Of a stretch of 39,085 bases of DNA, positions 16,437 through 25,800 are shown piece after piece; position 1 is the stretch's first letter, and the number at the start of each line of letters is the position of its first letter. The notes below the pieces were generated by a model. It ran no database searches. It had not been told where the DNA came from and saw only the letters and a list, made by a program, of their open reading frames with translations. This stretch comes from an uncultured Lachnospiraceae bacterium (lineage in GTDB: Bacteria; Bacillota; Clostridia; Lachnospirales; Lachnospiraceae), in contig CAJOME010000003.1 of NCBI GenBank assembly GCA_905235585.1, forward strand, positions 1 to 39,085, in the 5' to 3' direction. The position numbers and the translations under genes were made by a program.

Positions 16437-18510
16437 CCTTCTGCTCCTTTACGGCATTGTATCTGAATACGGTAATACCGTAAGGCGCAACTCTGACCCT
16501 TATCGAATCTTCTCTCCCGTCACATTCATCCTTCACGGAAAGTACGGCATCCTTATTCATAAACCCGAATCCGTCATATTTTTCACTGTCGGAATTAAAG
16601 ACTTCCGTATATTTTCCGGGCTTTGGTACTCCTATTTTATATTTCTTCCTCGGTATATTTAAGAAATTTGCAACGATCACAAACAGATCGTCCTTCTTTG
16701 CCCCTCTTCTTGCAAACACAAGGATATTCTCTCTTGCGGAAATGTTGTTTATCCACTCAAAGCCCTCCTGTTCAAGATCCTTTGAATGAAGAACCTCGTT
16801 TCTTAAATAAAACGACATCGCATCCGTAAGCAGCTCCGCGACATGCTTCTGTTCCGCGGACTTCCCATCCGGATCGCCCACGGATATCATTTTCTTGCCG
16901 GGATGCACGAAAAAGTACGCTATCAGACATTTCAGATTGTTGAACTTCTCATCCTGATCTCCGGGCATAGCATTCCATATATCCGCTATATCGGATAAAG
17001 GAAGGATAAACCGTTCGTTGTACTGATATATCATTGGGAAACAGATCTCGTTATAGTGGTTTGATCTGGCAAGAGGCTCCTGTCTGAAATAACCCGTAAT
17101 ATCTCTGAACCATCCGTGATCAAGCTTGTAATCAAAGCCAAGTCCTTCCTCGGATACACTGTCTGTAATACCTGAATATGATGTGTCGTCATCCGATATC
17201 ACAAGTACATCGGAGGAAAGCTTGTGAACCGCCGATGTCAGCTGTCTTAAGAAATCAATGGCATCCAGATTCTCATTGCCTCCATACATATTGGGAGTCC
17301 AGCCTCCCCCTGACTTGCCATAGTCAAGATACAGCATCTTTGCCACATCTTTAACCATCAGCGCGTCAAAATGAAACAGATCCAGCAGGAACACGGCATT
17401 TGCCACCACATAATCTCTCACCTCACCTCTTCCGAGATTGAAGTACTTTCTGTCTTCTCCCGGTACATATGACCTGTTTCCGTCGGGATCTTCATATATA
17501 CAGGTACCGTCATAGGCAGTCAGTCCCGAGCCCGTACTGTCAAAAGAAGCCGGGTTCCATGAGAAAATGACTGCGATATGCGCTCTGTGCAGCTGCTCAA
17601 CAAATGAGGCAAGCTCCTCGGGCTTTCTTACCGGCATATAAAGACTGTCGCTCGGAGAAGATATCAGCACATGTGTAAACCCGTATTTCTTAGCCTTATC
17701 TATTATACCTTTTGCCGATCTTTTATCCGGCTCTGTGTTCGTGCAGTCAAAAATACATATTGCGGCATCATCGCGCTGATACCTGCTCCTCTGCTCCAGC
17801 CAGGCATCATCGGATACACTTATCTTGGCTGTGTTATAGACGATACTTGCACCGTCTTCCTTGTCCTCTGCAAGAAACGCGTACGGGTCGCGTCTCATAA
17901 ATGTCAGACCGCTTTGAAGCTTGAGTTCGAATTTGTATTTCTCACCCTCCGAAAGTCCAGGGATAAACAGCTCGAATATGCCTGAATCAAAGAGTCTCTC
18001 CATCTGGTACATTCTTCCGTCCCAGTTATTAAAATCACCTACTACCGATACACGGATGGCATTCGGAGCCCAGACTGCAAATCTTACACCTTCAGTTCCG
18101 TTTATCTTCATTACCTGAGCTCCGAGCAGCTCATAGACTCTGTAGTGTATGCCTGATACAAACTTCTGTATATCCCTTTTAGTAATACTGTCGGGGAAGG
18201 AATACGGATCTGCCTCTGTTTTGGTGTTTCCGTCTTTATCCTTTACTATGAGTTCATATTCAAAAGGCTCCTTATTCTTAACAAGAGCGGCAAAATAGCC
18301 ATCCTCATCGGCAAGCTCCATGTTTACCGCACTTTTTGTGCCCTTCACCTTTACTGATACTTCTGCGGCATCGGGTCTGTATGCAGTCACCAGAGTCTGA
18401 CCGCCACGCACAGGGTGTGCTCCGAGCACAGCCTTGGGATGATCCTCTTCAGCATACGTGACAGCCTCTATCTCGGCCCAGTCCATCAGATTGTAGAGTT
18501 TTTTTGTCAT
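16423..18510 (-). CDS. Glycogen branching enzyme homologue, probable pseudoenzyme
   Basis: This 695-aa protein has the full GlgB architecture: two N-terminal CBM48-like beta-sandwiches (about 20-110 and 120-220), a GH13 barrel and a C-terminal beta domain. It is clearly collinear with GlgB (HFDAL...MLYLDYG, WTPNMYGGNENLDAIDFL, EEGLGFDYKLDHGW, MPGD...KFNNLK). The GH13 catalytic set is gone. The nucleophile motif R-V-D-A reads M-V-K-D (Lys387). The acid/base motif A-E-E-S-T reads S-D-D-D-T. The LSHDEVVHG loop is replaced by a shorter LSDIADIW. Region I D-W-V-P-x-H is S-W-N-P-x-S. It is therefore unlikely to branch glucan and may bind or regulate instead. I use the ATG at 18510 with GGAG upstream; a TTG nine codons earlier is in frame. 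It overlaps mscS by 14 bp. Confidence 0.85.
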   Translation of the reverse strand: MTKKLYNLMDWAEIEAVTYAEEDHPKAVLGAHPVRGGQTLVTAYRPDAAEVSVKVKGTKSAVNMELADEDGYFAALVKNKEPFEYELIVKDKDGNTKTEADPYSFPDSITKRDIQKFVSGIHYRVYELLGAQVMKINGTEGVRFAVWAPNAIRVSVVGDFNNWDGRMYQMERLFDSGIFELFIPGLSEGEKYKFELKLQSGLTFMRRDPYAFLAEDKEDGASIVYNTAKISVSDDAWLEQRSRYQRDDAAICIFDCTNTEPDKRSAKGIIDKAKKYGFTHVLISSPSDSLYMPVRKPEELASFVEQLHRAHIAVIFSWNPASFDSTGSGLTAYDGTCIYEDPDGNRSYVPGEDRKYFNLGRGEVRDYVVANAVFLLDLFHFDALMVKDVAKMLYLDYGKSGGGWTPNMYGGNENLDAIDFLRQLTSAVHKLSSDVLVISDDDTSYSGITDSVSEEGLGFDYKLDHGWFRDITGYFRQEPLARSNHYNEICFPMIYQYNERFILPLSDIADIWNAMPGDQDEKFNNLKCLIAYFFVHPGKKMISVGDPDGKSAEQKHVAELLTDAMSFYLRNEVLHSKDLEQEGFEWINNISARENILVFARRGAKKDDLFVIVANFLNIPRKKYKIGVPKPGKYTEVFNSDSEKYDGFGFMNKDAVLSVKDECDGREDSIRVRVAPYGITVFRYNAVKEQKVGRK

Positions 18511-18618
18511 GGTCTTCCGCTCTCCTTTATTTGACAAAGTTTTTCATTAAACGTATTTCAGTTTCGCTTGAAAATACTTCATAAACATATAACTGGCATT
18601 ATGAAATATTATCTTTTG

Positions 18619-19815
18619 CTAAAATCTGTGTATAAACAGTCCCGAGCGAAGCTTCGGCTCAAACCACGTCGACTTCGGCGGCATGAGCCGTCCTGCATCC
18701 GCCACAGCAAAAAGCTCCTGTATCGAAGTGGGATACATTGCAAATGCGACCTCGTATTTCCCGGAATCAACAAGCCTCACAAGCTCTTCAAGACCTCTTA
18801 TCCCTCCGACAAAGCTGATCCTGTCATCAGTCTTCGGGTCTTCGATATTTAGTATCGGAGAAAGCACCTCATCCTGCAGTATCGAAACGTCCAGTCCCTG
18901 TACTGGATCATCCACGACAAACTCCTCCTTTACGGTAAGTCTGTACCATGTGCCGCCGATATACATGGTGATATCACCTTTCTTTTCGGGACGTACCGGA
19001 GCAGCACCGCACTGCCTGATTATAAATTTCTTTCTCAGCCTGTCAAAGAACCTGCTCTCGGACAGTCCGTTCAGATCCTTAACTACACGGTTGTAATCAA
19101 GTATTTTAAGCTCCGCGTCGGGAAAGAGCACCGACATGAAATAGCCCTCCGGCGATACCTTTACGGCAGAAGCGCATCTGTGATGTCCGTCTGCGATGTA
19201 TATGGCATCGATCCTTGCAAAGCAGTCTCTTATCGCAGCGGTATCCTTAGCATCATCTATTATCCAGACTCTGTGCGCGATACCGTCAGCAGCGGTGAAA
19301 TCATATTCGGGCTGCTTTTTTTTATATTCCGCCACTATGCCGTCTATCACGCTATTCCTTCGGTAGGAAAGAAAGATCGGCCCAGTCTGTGCGGAAAGAG
19401 CCGTGATATGTCTGATCCTGTCCTGCTCCTTTGCGGCAAGAGTATTCTCATGCTTTTTTATAACGGAGTTTCTGTAATCCAGAGACGAGCATACAGCTAC
19501 GATCCCGGTCTGCGATCTGCCCTCCATGATGAGCTCATAGATGTAATAATAGCTGTCTTTGTCCTCTATGAGATCACCTGATGAGATCATTCCCTCAAAG
19601 ATTTCCTTAGCCTTATCATAGACCTCGGGAGCATACATATCATACCCCTTGGGAAATGAAGTCTCCGGACGATCCACACGCAGGAAAGAAAGAGGCTCAC
19701 GCGCTATCTCTTCTCTCGCTTCCTCCGTATTCATCACATCATACGGCAGTGCTGCTATATGCTCTGCCTTATCTCTTGCAGGTCTTAGAGCCTTAAAAGG
19801 TCTGACATCAGCCAA
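18619..19815 (-). CDS. DUF1015 family protein, probably linked to serine metabolism
   Basis: This 398-aa soluble protein of the conserved DUF1015 family starts ADVRPFKALRP, with LPYDV at 23-27. It has K-H-E-N-T at 121-125 and D-G-H-H-R at 209-213 (ADGHHRCASA). The D-G-H-H-R string resembles the signature of ParB/sulfiredoxin-fold proteins, a fold that includes free-serine kinases. That similarity is a motif-level inference. It lies 40 bp after serA in the serC-serA unit, and such proteins commonly accompany serine genes in Clostridia. No serB-type phosphatase is nearby. The start is TTG at 19815, with GGAGG 7 nt upstream. Confidence 0.8.
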   Translation of the reverse strand: MADVRPFKALRPARDKAEHIAALPYDVMNTEEAREEIAREPLSFLRVDRPETSFPKGYDMYAPEVYDKAKEIFEGMISSGDLIEDKDSYYYIYELIMEGRSQTGIVAVCSSLDYRNSVIKKHENTLAAKEQDRIRHITALSAQTGPIFLSYRRNSVIDGIVAEYKKKQPEYDFTAADGIAHRVWIIDDAKDTAAIRDCFARIDAIYIADGHHRCASAVKVSPEGYFMSVLFPDAELKILDYNRVVKDLNGLSESRFFDRLRKKFIIRQCGAAPVRPEKKGDITMYIGGTWYRLTVKEEFVVDDPVQGLDVSILQDEVLSPILNIEDPKTDDRISFVGGIRGLEELVRLVDSGKYEVAFAMYPTSIQELFAVADAGRLMPPKSTWFEPKLRSGLFIHRF

Positions 19816-19855
19816 TTTAAATCCTCCATTTCTAAAGAGAAGCCTGAGACAAAGA

Positions 19856-21025
19856 CTACGCCCCTGCTACCACTCTTACCCTGAATACACCCTCTATCTT
19901 TGAAAGCTTATCTATTATCTCATCCGAAGCCGGAGCATCTATGTCGAACATTGAGACGGCATTGTCTCCGCGGCTCTTGTTGTTCATTTCCGATATATTT
20001 ATACCGGCATCTCCGAAGCACGCGGAAAACTTGGTGATCATATTTGCGATATTGCGATGGAAAACCATTACCCTGCCTGCTTTATCACATACTCCCATAT
20101 TTATCGCCGGGAAGTTGACCGAATTCCTAATATTGCCGTTTTCCATATAGTCGGTAAGCTCCTGCACAGCCATTACAGCGCAGTTATCCTCTGACTCCTC
20201 TGTTGAAGCACCTAAATGAGGTATCACTATGACTCCTTCCTGTCCGACAGCAGTGGGATTCGGGAAGTCAGACACATACTTTGCTATCTTTCCGATCCTG
20301 AGTGCGGATATGACTGCCTCCTCATCCACCAGCAGATCCCTTGCGAGATTTATGAGGATCGCATCATTCTTCATAAGCTTTATCGCGTCCGCGTTTATCA
20401 TCTTCTTTGTGGAATCAAGAAGCGGTACGTGAACTGTAATGATATCGCAGTTTGCGTATATCTCCTCGGCAGTCTTCACATGCCTGACCGATCTTGAGAG
20501 ATTCCATGCGGCATCCACAGATATATACGGATCATAGCCGTATACCTCCATGCCGAGATTTACGGCGGTATTTGCCACCTTTATGCCTATGGCGCCGAGA
20601 CCAATGACTCCGAGCTTTTTCCCGGATATCTCATGTCCGGCGTACTGCTTCTTCTGCTTCTCCGCATCCTTCGCGATATTTTCGTTGCCTGTCTGTGTAG
20701 CCACCCAGTTTATGCCGCCTACGATATCTCTTGAAGCAAGCAGCATGGCAGCGATCACCAGCTCCTTTACACCGTTTGCGTTTGCTCCGGGAGTGTTAAA
20801 TACAACTATTCCTCTTTCAGCGCACTTATCAAGCGGTATATTGTTTACACCTGCACCGGCTCTCGCTATCGCCAGAAGACCCTCAGGCAGCTCCATGTCA
20901 TGCATGGCAGCCGAACGGACGAGAGCGCAGTCGGCATCCTTAAGATCATCTACCGCGACAAAGCTTGAATCGAACCTGTCGAGTCCTACCTTCGCAATAT
21001 TGTTGAGACAGTTGTACTTAAACAT
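19856..21025 (-). CDS. serA: D-3-phosphoglycerate dehydrogenase
   Basis: SerA oxidises 3-phosphoglycerate to 3-phosphohydroxypyruvate, the first step of serine synthesis. The 389-aa product has the NAD-binding GVIGLGAIGIKVAN, the catalytic arginine in NLARDLLVDEEA and the catalytic histidine in IPHLGASTEESEDN. A C-terminal ACT domain (about 310-389, VFHRNIANMITKF...) usually senses serine. The start is ATG at 21025, with GGAGG 5 nt upstream; in-frame starts further upstream lie inside or beside the palindromic region. It is separated from serC by about 240 bp, nearly all occupied by a large palindrome, and is followed by DUF1015. Confidence 0.95.
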   Translation of the reverse strand: MFKYNCLNNIAKVGLDRFDSSFVAVDDLKDADCALVRSAAMHDMELPEGLLAIARAGAGVNNIPLDKCAERGIVVFNTPGANANGVKELVIAAMLLASRDIVGGINWVATQTGNENIAKDAEKQKKQYAGHEISGKKLGVIGLGAIGIKVANTAVNLGMEVYGYDPYISVDAAWNLSRSVRHVKTAEEIYANCDIITVHVPLLDSTKKMINADAIKLMKNDAILINLARDLLVDEEAVISALRIGKIAKYVSDFPNPTAVGQEGVIVIPHLGASTEESEDNCAVMAVQELTDYMENGNIRNSVNFPAINMGVCDKAGRVMVFHRNIANMITKFSACFGDAGINISEMNNKSRGDNAVSMFDIDAPASDEIIDKLSKIEGVFRVRVVAGA

Positions 21026-21050
21026 CTTTCCCTCCTGTGTGTGTAATATC

Positions 21051-21262
21051 ATTAGTGTAAGCATGTGTGTCAGATATATTTTCCGGCACCCGGCATGCCT
21101 CTTACGAACTAATCGTCACGCATTACTAAGCTCAATGAAAATGTCGATAAATCTCCATTTTCATCTCACCAAGTAATTGCGGACGCTGGATTTCGTTCGA
21201 GGCATAAACGCCTCAAAATGTGCCGTGAAAATATATCTTTCCACACACGCAAACCCATTAAT
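21051..21262. repeat. 212-bp imperfect palindrome between serC and serA
   Basis: The two halves are inverted copies of each other along nearly their whole length. Perfect blocks include a 12-bp AGATATATTTTC (21072-21083) against 21227-21238 and CGGCAC (21084-21089) against 21220-21225. ATGCCTC and ACGAA pair further in. At the apex, ATGAAAATG (21135-21143) pairs with 21156-21164 around a 12-nt loop. The ends ATTAGTG and CATTAAT also match. The right half has a short extra segment with its own GAGGC/GCCTC hairpin. Transcribed, it would form one long hairpin. It could be a MITE-like element, but no target duplication is obvious. Confidence 0.75.
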
Positions 21263-21264
21263 TG

Positions 21265-22344
21265 TCAGTTATTCTTCTCAAAGGTATCCATGAACTCGAC
21301 AAGCTTCTTCACGCCCTCTACAGGCATGGCATTGTATATGGATGCTCTCATACCGCCCACTGTCCTGTGACCCTTCAGGTTTACGAAGCCGGCTTTACCT
21401 GCTTCATCAATGAACTTCTTGTTCAGATCGTCGGAATCAGTAACAAACGGCACGTTCATAAGAGAACGGTACTCCGGCACCACCGTGCCCTTAAACATCT
21501 TGGAGGAATCAAGGAAATCATAAAGAACCTTTGCCTTTTCCTCATTTATTTTCTTCATTTCCGTGAGCCCGCCCAGTTTTTTGAGCCATTTGAACACCAG
21601 CCCGCAGACATAGATATTGTAAGCAGGAGGTGTATTGTAAAGTGAGTCATTGTCTGCATGTGTCTTGTATTTAAGCATCGTAGGTGTACCGGGCAATACG
21701 TCCTCCGTGATAAGGTCTTCTCTTATTACCACTATGGTCACACCGGCAGGACCTACATTCTTCTGTACGCCTCCGTATACTATGCCGTATCTGGTCACAT
21801 CCACAGGCTCCGAAAGAAACATGGAGGATACATCGGAAACAAGAGTCTTTCCCTTAGTATTGGGGAGCTCCTTATAACGTGTACCATATATCGTATTGTT
21901 CTGGCAGATGTATACATAGTCAGCGTTGTCGCTTATCGGAAGATCCGATACATCCGGGATATAGGTAAAGGTCTTGTCCTCGGAGGAAGCTATCTTATTG
22001 GCAGTACCGTAATTACCGGCCTCCTGCCATGCTTTTTTCGCCCACTGTCCGGTGACTATATAGTCAGCGACCTTATTCTTCATCAGGTTCATTGGGATCA
22101 TTGCAAACTGCGTGGATGCACCGCCCTGAAGAAACAGTACCTTATAGTTGTCAGGCACCCCTGCGAGCTCTCTGAAATCAGCCTCTGCCGTCTTGATGAT
22201 CTCATCATAGACCTTGGATCTGTGTGACATCTCCATGACAGACTGACCTGATCCGTTGTAATCAAGCATCTGGTCTCGTGCCTCTTCAAGTACCTCTACA
22301 GGCAGCATACTTGGTCCGGCTGAAAAATTGTAAACTCTGCTCAT
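21265..22344 (-). CDS. serC: Phosphoserine aminotransferase
   Basis: SerC transaminates 3-phosphohydroxypyruvate with glutamate to O-phosphoserine, using PLP; the family can also serve pyridoxine synthesis. The 359-aa product starts MSRVYNFSAGPSMLPVEVLEEA. It has SVMEMSHRSK, the segment FLQGGAST, SDVSSMFLSEP and the PLP-binding lysine in YGGVQKNVGPAG. The ATG at 22344 has AGGAGGG a few nt upstream. It lies 29 bp after ilvB; that gap contains a 12-bp palindrome GAAATATATTTC (22360-22371). Downstream the large palindrome separates it from serA. Confidence 0.96.
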   Translation of the reverse strand: MSRVYNFSAGPSMLPVEVLEEARDQMLDYNGSGQSVMEMSHRSKVYDEIIKTAEADFRELAGVPDNYKVLFLQGGASTQFAMIPMNLMKNKVADYIVTGQWAKKAWQEAGNYGTANKIASSEDKTFTYIPDVSDLPISDNADYVYICQNNTIYGTRYKELPNTKGKTLVSDVSSMFLSEPVDVTRYGIVYGGVQKNVGPAGVTIVVIREDLITEDVLPGTPTMLKYKTHADNDSLYNTPPAYNIYVCGLVFKWLKKLGGLTEMKKINEEKAKVLYDFLDSSKMFKGTVVPEYRSLMNVPFVTDSDDLNKKFIDEAGKAGFVNLKGHRTVGGMRASIYNAMPVEGVKKLVEFMDTFEKNN

Positions 22345-22373
22345 CTTATCCCTCCTGATGAAATATATTTCGT

Positions 22374-24062
22374 TTAATTATTATTATTCAGATCAGCTTC
22401 ATCAAAGGCATCGGCTATGGCTCCGCCGGGAGCTACCATAGGGAACACCTTATCATCCTCATTTATCACTGCATCTATGACCACAGGCTTATCGGAAGCA
22501 AGAGCCTTCTTGATCACCTCGTCGACTTCGTCCCTGTCGGTAATGCGGTAAGCCGTGCAGCCCATGGCTTCTGCAGTCTTACAGTAATCCGTCTCATCCT
22601 CGAGTACAGTATTGGAGTATCTCTTGCCGTAGAAAAGAGTCTGCCACTGACGTACCATACCGAGTACCCGGTTGTCTATTATGACTTCAATGATCGGAAG
22701 ACCGTTTCTTGAAGCGGTCATGAGCTCATTCATATTCATGCGGAAGCAGCCGTCTCCGGCTATATTCACACATACCCGGTCAGGATTGCCCACCTTGGCT
22801 CCTATGCAGGCTCCAAGCCCGTATCCCATAGTACCGAGTCCGCCTGAGGTAAGAAGCTGTCTGGGATTTCTGAACTTATAAAACTGTGCAGTCCACATCT
22901 GATGCTGACCGACATCGGTCGATACTATCGCATTTGAAGCTGTCAGTGCATCAAGCCTTTCGATCAGATACTGGCAGGTAAGCTTGTCCTTCGGATAAGT
23001 AAGAGGGAAATCCTTTTTATAGCTGTCTATATGCTCCATCCACTTACTGTGTGAAGCCTTATCAAGCATGGGAAGCAGCTCGGTAAGCACATCCTTCATG
23101 TCACCTACGATATGAGCGTCAGTAGGGATATTCTTATTGATCTCTGCATCATCTATGTCTATATGTACTATATTTGCTCTGCTGGCAAATGCTTTTGCGT
23201 TCCCTACGACTCTGTCCGAGAACCTTGCTCCGAGCGCAAGAAGCATATCGCACTCAGACACACCCTTATCCGATGCCTTGGTGCCGTGCATACCTATCAT
23301 CCCTGTATAGTGGGGGTCGTCCGCAGATACCGCCCCTTTACCCATCAGCGAATCACATACCGGAGAGTCGATCTTATCGACAAGCTGTCTCACCTCCTCG
23401 GAAGCATCAGATATAACTGCTCCTCCACCCACATATATGAACGGTTTTTTGCAGGAATTGATCATGTCGGCTACAGCCTTAAGATCATCTGTGGTGTAAT
23501 GATCATACGTTTTTCTTTCGGGCATCTCCGGTTTCTTTGAAGTGAACTCACACTTGTCTGCCGTTGCGTTCTTTGTGATATCCACTACCACGGGTCCGGG
23601 CCTGCCTGAGCGGGCTATCTTAAACGCGCGTCTTAAGGTATCAGCCAGATCCTTCACATCCTTTACGATGAAACCGTGCTTTGTGATCGGCATGGTAATG
23701 CCTACTATATCTACCTCCTGGAAGGTATCCTTGCCGAGCAGACTTAAACCTACGTTTGCGGTGATGGCTACCATTGGTACCGAGTCCATGTATGCAGTGG
23801 CGATACCCGTGACAAGATTTGTAGCTCCGGGACCGGATGTTGCCATACATACACCCACTTTGCCGGTACTTCTGGCATATCCGTCAGCAGCATGGCTGGC
23901 ACCCTGCTCGTGTGAGGTAAGGATATGATGTATCTCATCCTGATGCTTGTACAGCTCATCATATATGTTGAGTATCGCTCCGCCGGGATATCCGAAGACG
24001 GTATCCACCCCTTCTTCCTTTAATACCTCTATTACAATTTCCGAACCGTTTAACTCCATCAT
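22374..24062 (-). CDS. ilvB: Acetolactate synthase, large (catalytic) subunit
   Basis: IlvB condenses pyruvate with pyruvate or 2-ketobutyrate, the first common step of valine/leucine/isoleucine synthesis, using thiamine diphosphate and FAD. The 562-aa protein has the activating glutamate in TSHEQGASHAADGYAR and the ThDP-Mg motif GDGCFRMNMNEL...NRVLGMVRQWQ. The V-x-G-M-V-x-Q-W string separates acetohydroxyacid synthases from pyruvate oxidases. AGAGG lies 5 nt before the first of two adjacent ATGs, and either could be used. No ilvN regulatory subunit is in the window, so it must lie elsewhere or be missing. Confidence 0.94.
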   Translation of the reverse strand: MMELNGSEIVIEVLKEEGVDTVFGYPGGAILNIYDELYKHQDEIHHILTSHEQGASHAADGYARSTGKVGVCMATSGPGATNLVTGIATAYMDSVPMVAITANVGLSLLGKDTFQEVDIVGITMPITKHGFIVKDVKDLADTLRRAFKIARSGRPGPVVVDITKNATADKCEFTSKKPEMPERKTYDHYTTDDLKAVADMINSCKKPFIYVGGGAVISDASEEVRQLVDKIDSPVCDSLMGKGAVSADDPHYTGMIGMHGTKASDKGVSECDMLLALGARFSDRVVGNAKAFASRANIVHIDIDDAEINKNIPTDAHIVGDMKDVLTELLPMLDKASHSKWMEHIDSYKKDFPLTYPKDKLTCQYLIERLDALTASNAIVSTDVGQHQMWTAQFYKFRNPRQLLTSGGLGTMGYGLGACIGAKVGNPDRVCVNIAGDGCFRMNMNELMTASRNGLPIIEVIIDNRVLGMVRQWQTLFYGKRYSNTVLEDETDYCKTAEAMGCTAYRITDRDEVDEVIKKALASDKPVVIDAVINEDDKVFPMVAPGGAIADAFDEADLNNNN

Positions 24063-24117
24063 CGTTTCCTCTCGTCAATTCTGTCACAGAGTCATCTACA
24101 GACCCTTTAGGATCAGA

Positions 24118-25782
24118 TCAGCTGATCTCAAGTACAGCACCGCGGTTTCCGCTCGTGACCATCTTCTCATAACGCGCAAGATATCCGTCCTTCACCCTGG
24201 GCTCTCTCGGCTTCCAGTTCTTTCTGCGCTCCTCAAGCACTTCGTCGGATACATTAACATTAAGTGAGTTATTCGGTATATCTATCTTTATGATATCACC
24301 CTCTTCTATCAGTGCGATCGGACCACCCACTGCGGCTTCAGGCGATACATGACCTATGGAAGCTCCTCTTGACGCTCCCGAGAATCTTCCGTCCGTGATA
24401 AGCGCTACCGAGCTTCCGAGACCCATTCCGGCGATAGCTGATGTAGGATTTAGCATTTCCCTCATACCGGGACCTCCCTTGGGCCCCTCGTATCTGATGA
24501 CTACCACATCACCCTCATGTATCTCTCCGCCATAGATAGCACCTATTGCATCCTCTTCACAGTCAAATACTCTGGCAGGTCCTTCATGTACCATCATCTC
24601 GGGTACGACAGCCGAACGCTTTACGACTCCGGTATCGGGCGCAATATTCCCCTTAAGTACGGCAATACCTCCCTCCGCCATGAACGGATCATCTATAGGC
24701 CTTATTACCTCAGTATTGATATTCTTTACGGAAGCTATATTCTCTCCTACCGTATGTCCGGTCACCGTCATACAGTCAAGGTTGAGCAGACCCTTCTTTG
24801 ACAGCTCGTTCATTACGGCATAGACACCGCCGGCTTCATTCAGATCCTCCATATAGGTATGCCCCGCCGGAGCAAGATGGCAGAGATTGGGTGTCCTGTC
24901 AGACACCTCATTGGCGATTTCCATATTAAGCTCGATCCCGGCTTCATGAGCGATTGCCGGAAGATGAAGCATGGTATTTGTAGAACAGCCGAGAGCCATA
25001 TCCACCGTTAAAGCATTCATGAATGCCTCCTTTGTCATGATATCTCTCGGTCTGATATTCTTCTTAAGCATATCCATGACCGCGTATCCGGCCATCTTGG
25101 CAAGTCTCAGTCTTGCGGAATACACAGCCGGTATAGTGCCGTTGCCGCGCAGTCCCATTCCTATTGCTTCAGTAAGGCAGTTCATGGAATTTGCCGTATA
25201 CATTCCAGAGCATGATCCGCAGGTAGGACAGGTATGCTCATCATAGTATCTGAGCTCTTCCTCATCTATCGTGCCTGCTTTTTTTGCTCCTACAGCTTCA
25301 AACATCGAAGACAGCGACGTCTTCTTGCCGTGTACATGTCCTGCGAGCATGGGACCTCCCGATACAAAGACCGTGGGGATATTAACCCTTGCCGCAGCCA
25401 TAAGAAGACCCGGTACATTCTTATCACAGTTGGGCACCATGACAAGCGCATCAAACTGATGCGCACGAGCCATACACTCGGTGGAATCAGCTATAAGATC
25501 CCTGGTGACAAGTGAATACTTCATGCCTATATGACCCATGGCAATACCGTCACATACAGCTATCGCCGGAAATACGACAGGCATACCGCCTGCCTCAGCC
25601 ACGCCGAGCTTTACCGCTTCGACTATCTTATCTATATTCATATGACCGGGAACGATCTCATTGTATGAGCTTACGATGCCGACCATTGGCTTCTTCATCT
25701 CATCACCCGTGAAGCCTAACGCATTAAAAAGACTCCGGTGCGGTGCGTGCTCATCACCTGTTTTTACATTATCACTAAGCAT
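24118..25782 (-). CDS. ilvD: Dihydroxy-acid dehydratase
   Basis: IlvD dehydrates 2,3-dihydroxy-isovalerate and -3-methylvalerate to the 2-keto acids, the third step of branched-chain amino acid synthesis. The 554-aa product shows the Fe-S cysteines in [13 protein letters not shown] and [16 protein letters not shown], and the [20 protein letters not shown] substrate loop near the C-terminus. The ATG at 25782 has GGAGG 9 nt upstream. It is 18 bp from leuB and 55 bp from ilvB, so all three probably share a transcript. ilvC is absent here. Confidence 0.96.
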   Translation of the reverse strand: MLSDNVKTGDEHAPHRSLFNALGFTGDEMKKPMVGIVSSYNEIVPGHMNIDKIVEAVKLGVAEAGGMPVVFPAIAVCDGIAMGHIGMKYSLVTRDLIADSTECMARAHQFDALVMVPNCDKNVPGLLMAAARVNIPTVFVSGGPMLAGHVHGKKTSLSSMFEAVGAKKAGTIDEEELRYYDEHTCPTCGSCSGMYTANSMNCLTEAIGMGLRGNGTIPAVYSARLRLAKMAGYAVMDMLKKNIRPRDIMTKEAFMNALTVDMALGCSTNTMLHLPAIAHEAGIELNMEIANEVSDRTPNLCHLAPAGHTYMEDLNEAGGVYAVMNELSKKGLLNLDCMTVTGHTVGENIASVKNINTEVIRPIDDPFMAEGGIAVLKGNIAPDTGVVKRSAVVPEMMVHEGPARVFDCEEDAIGAIYGGEIHEGDVVVIRYEGPKGGPGMREMLNPTSAIAGMGLGSSVALITDGRFSGASRGASIGHVSPEAAVGGPIALIEEGDIIKIDIPNNSLNVNVSDEVLEERRKNWKPREPRVKDGYLARYEKMVTSGNRGAVLEIS

Positions 25783-25800
25783 TGCTCTTCTCCTCCCTAA

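Noticed and set aside
21051-21262. Calling the serC-serA palindrome an insertion sequence
   Set aside because: No transposase frame and no clear target-site duplication.
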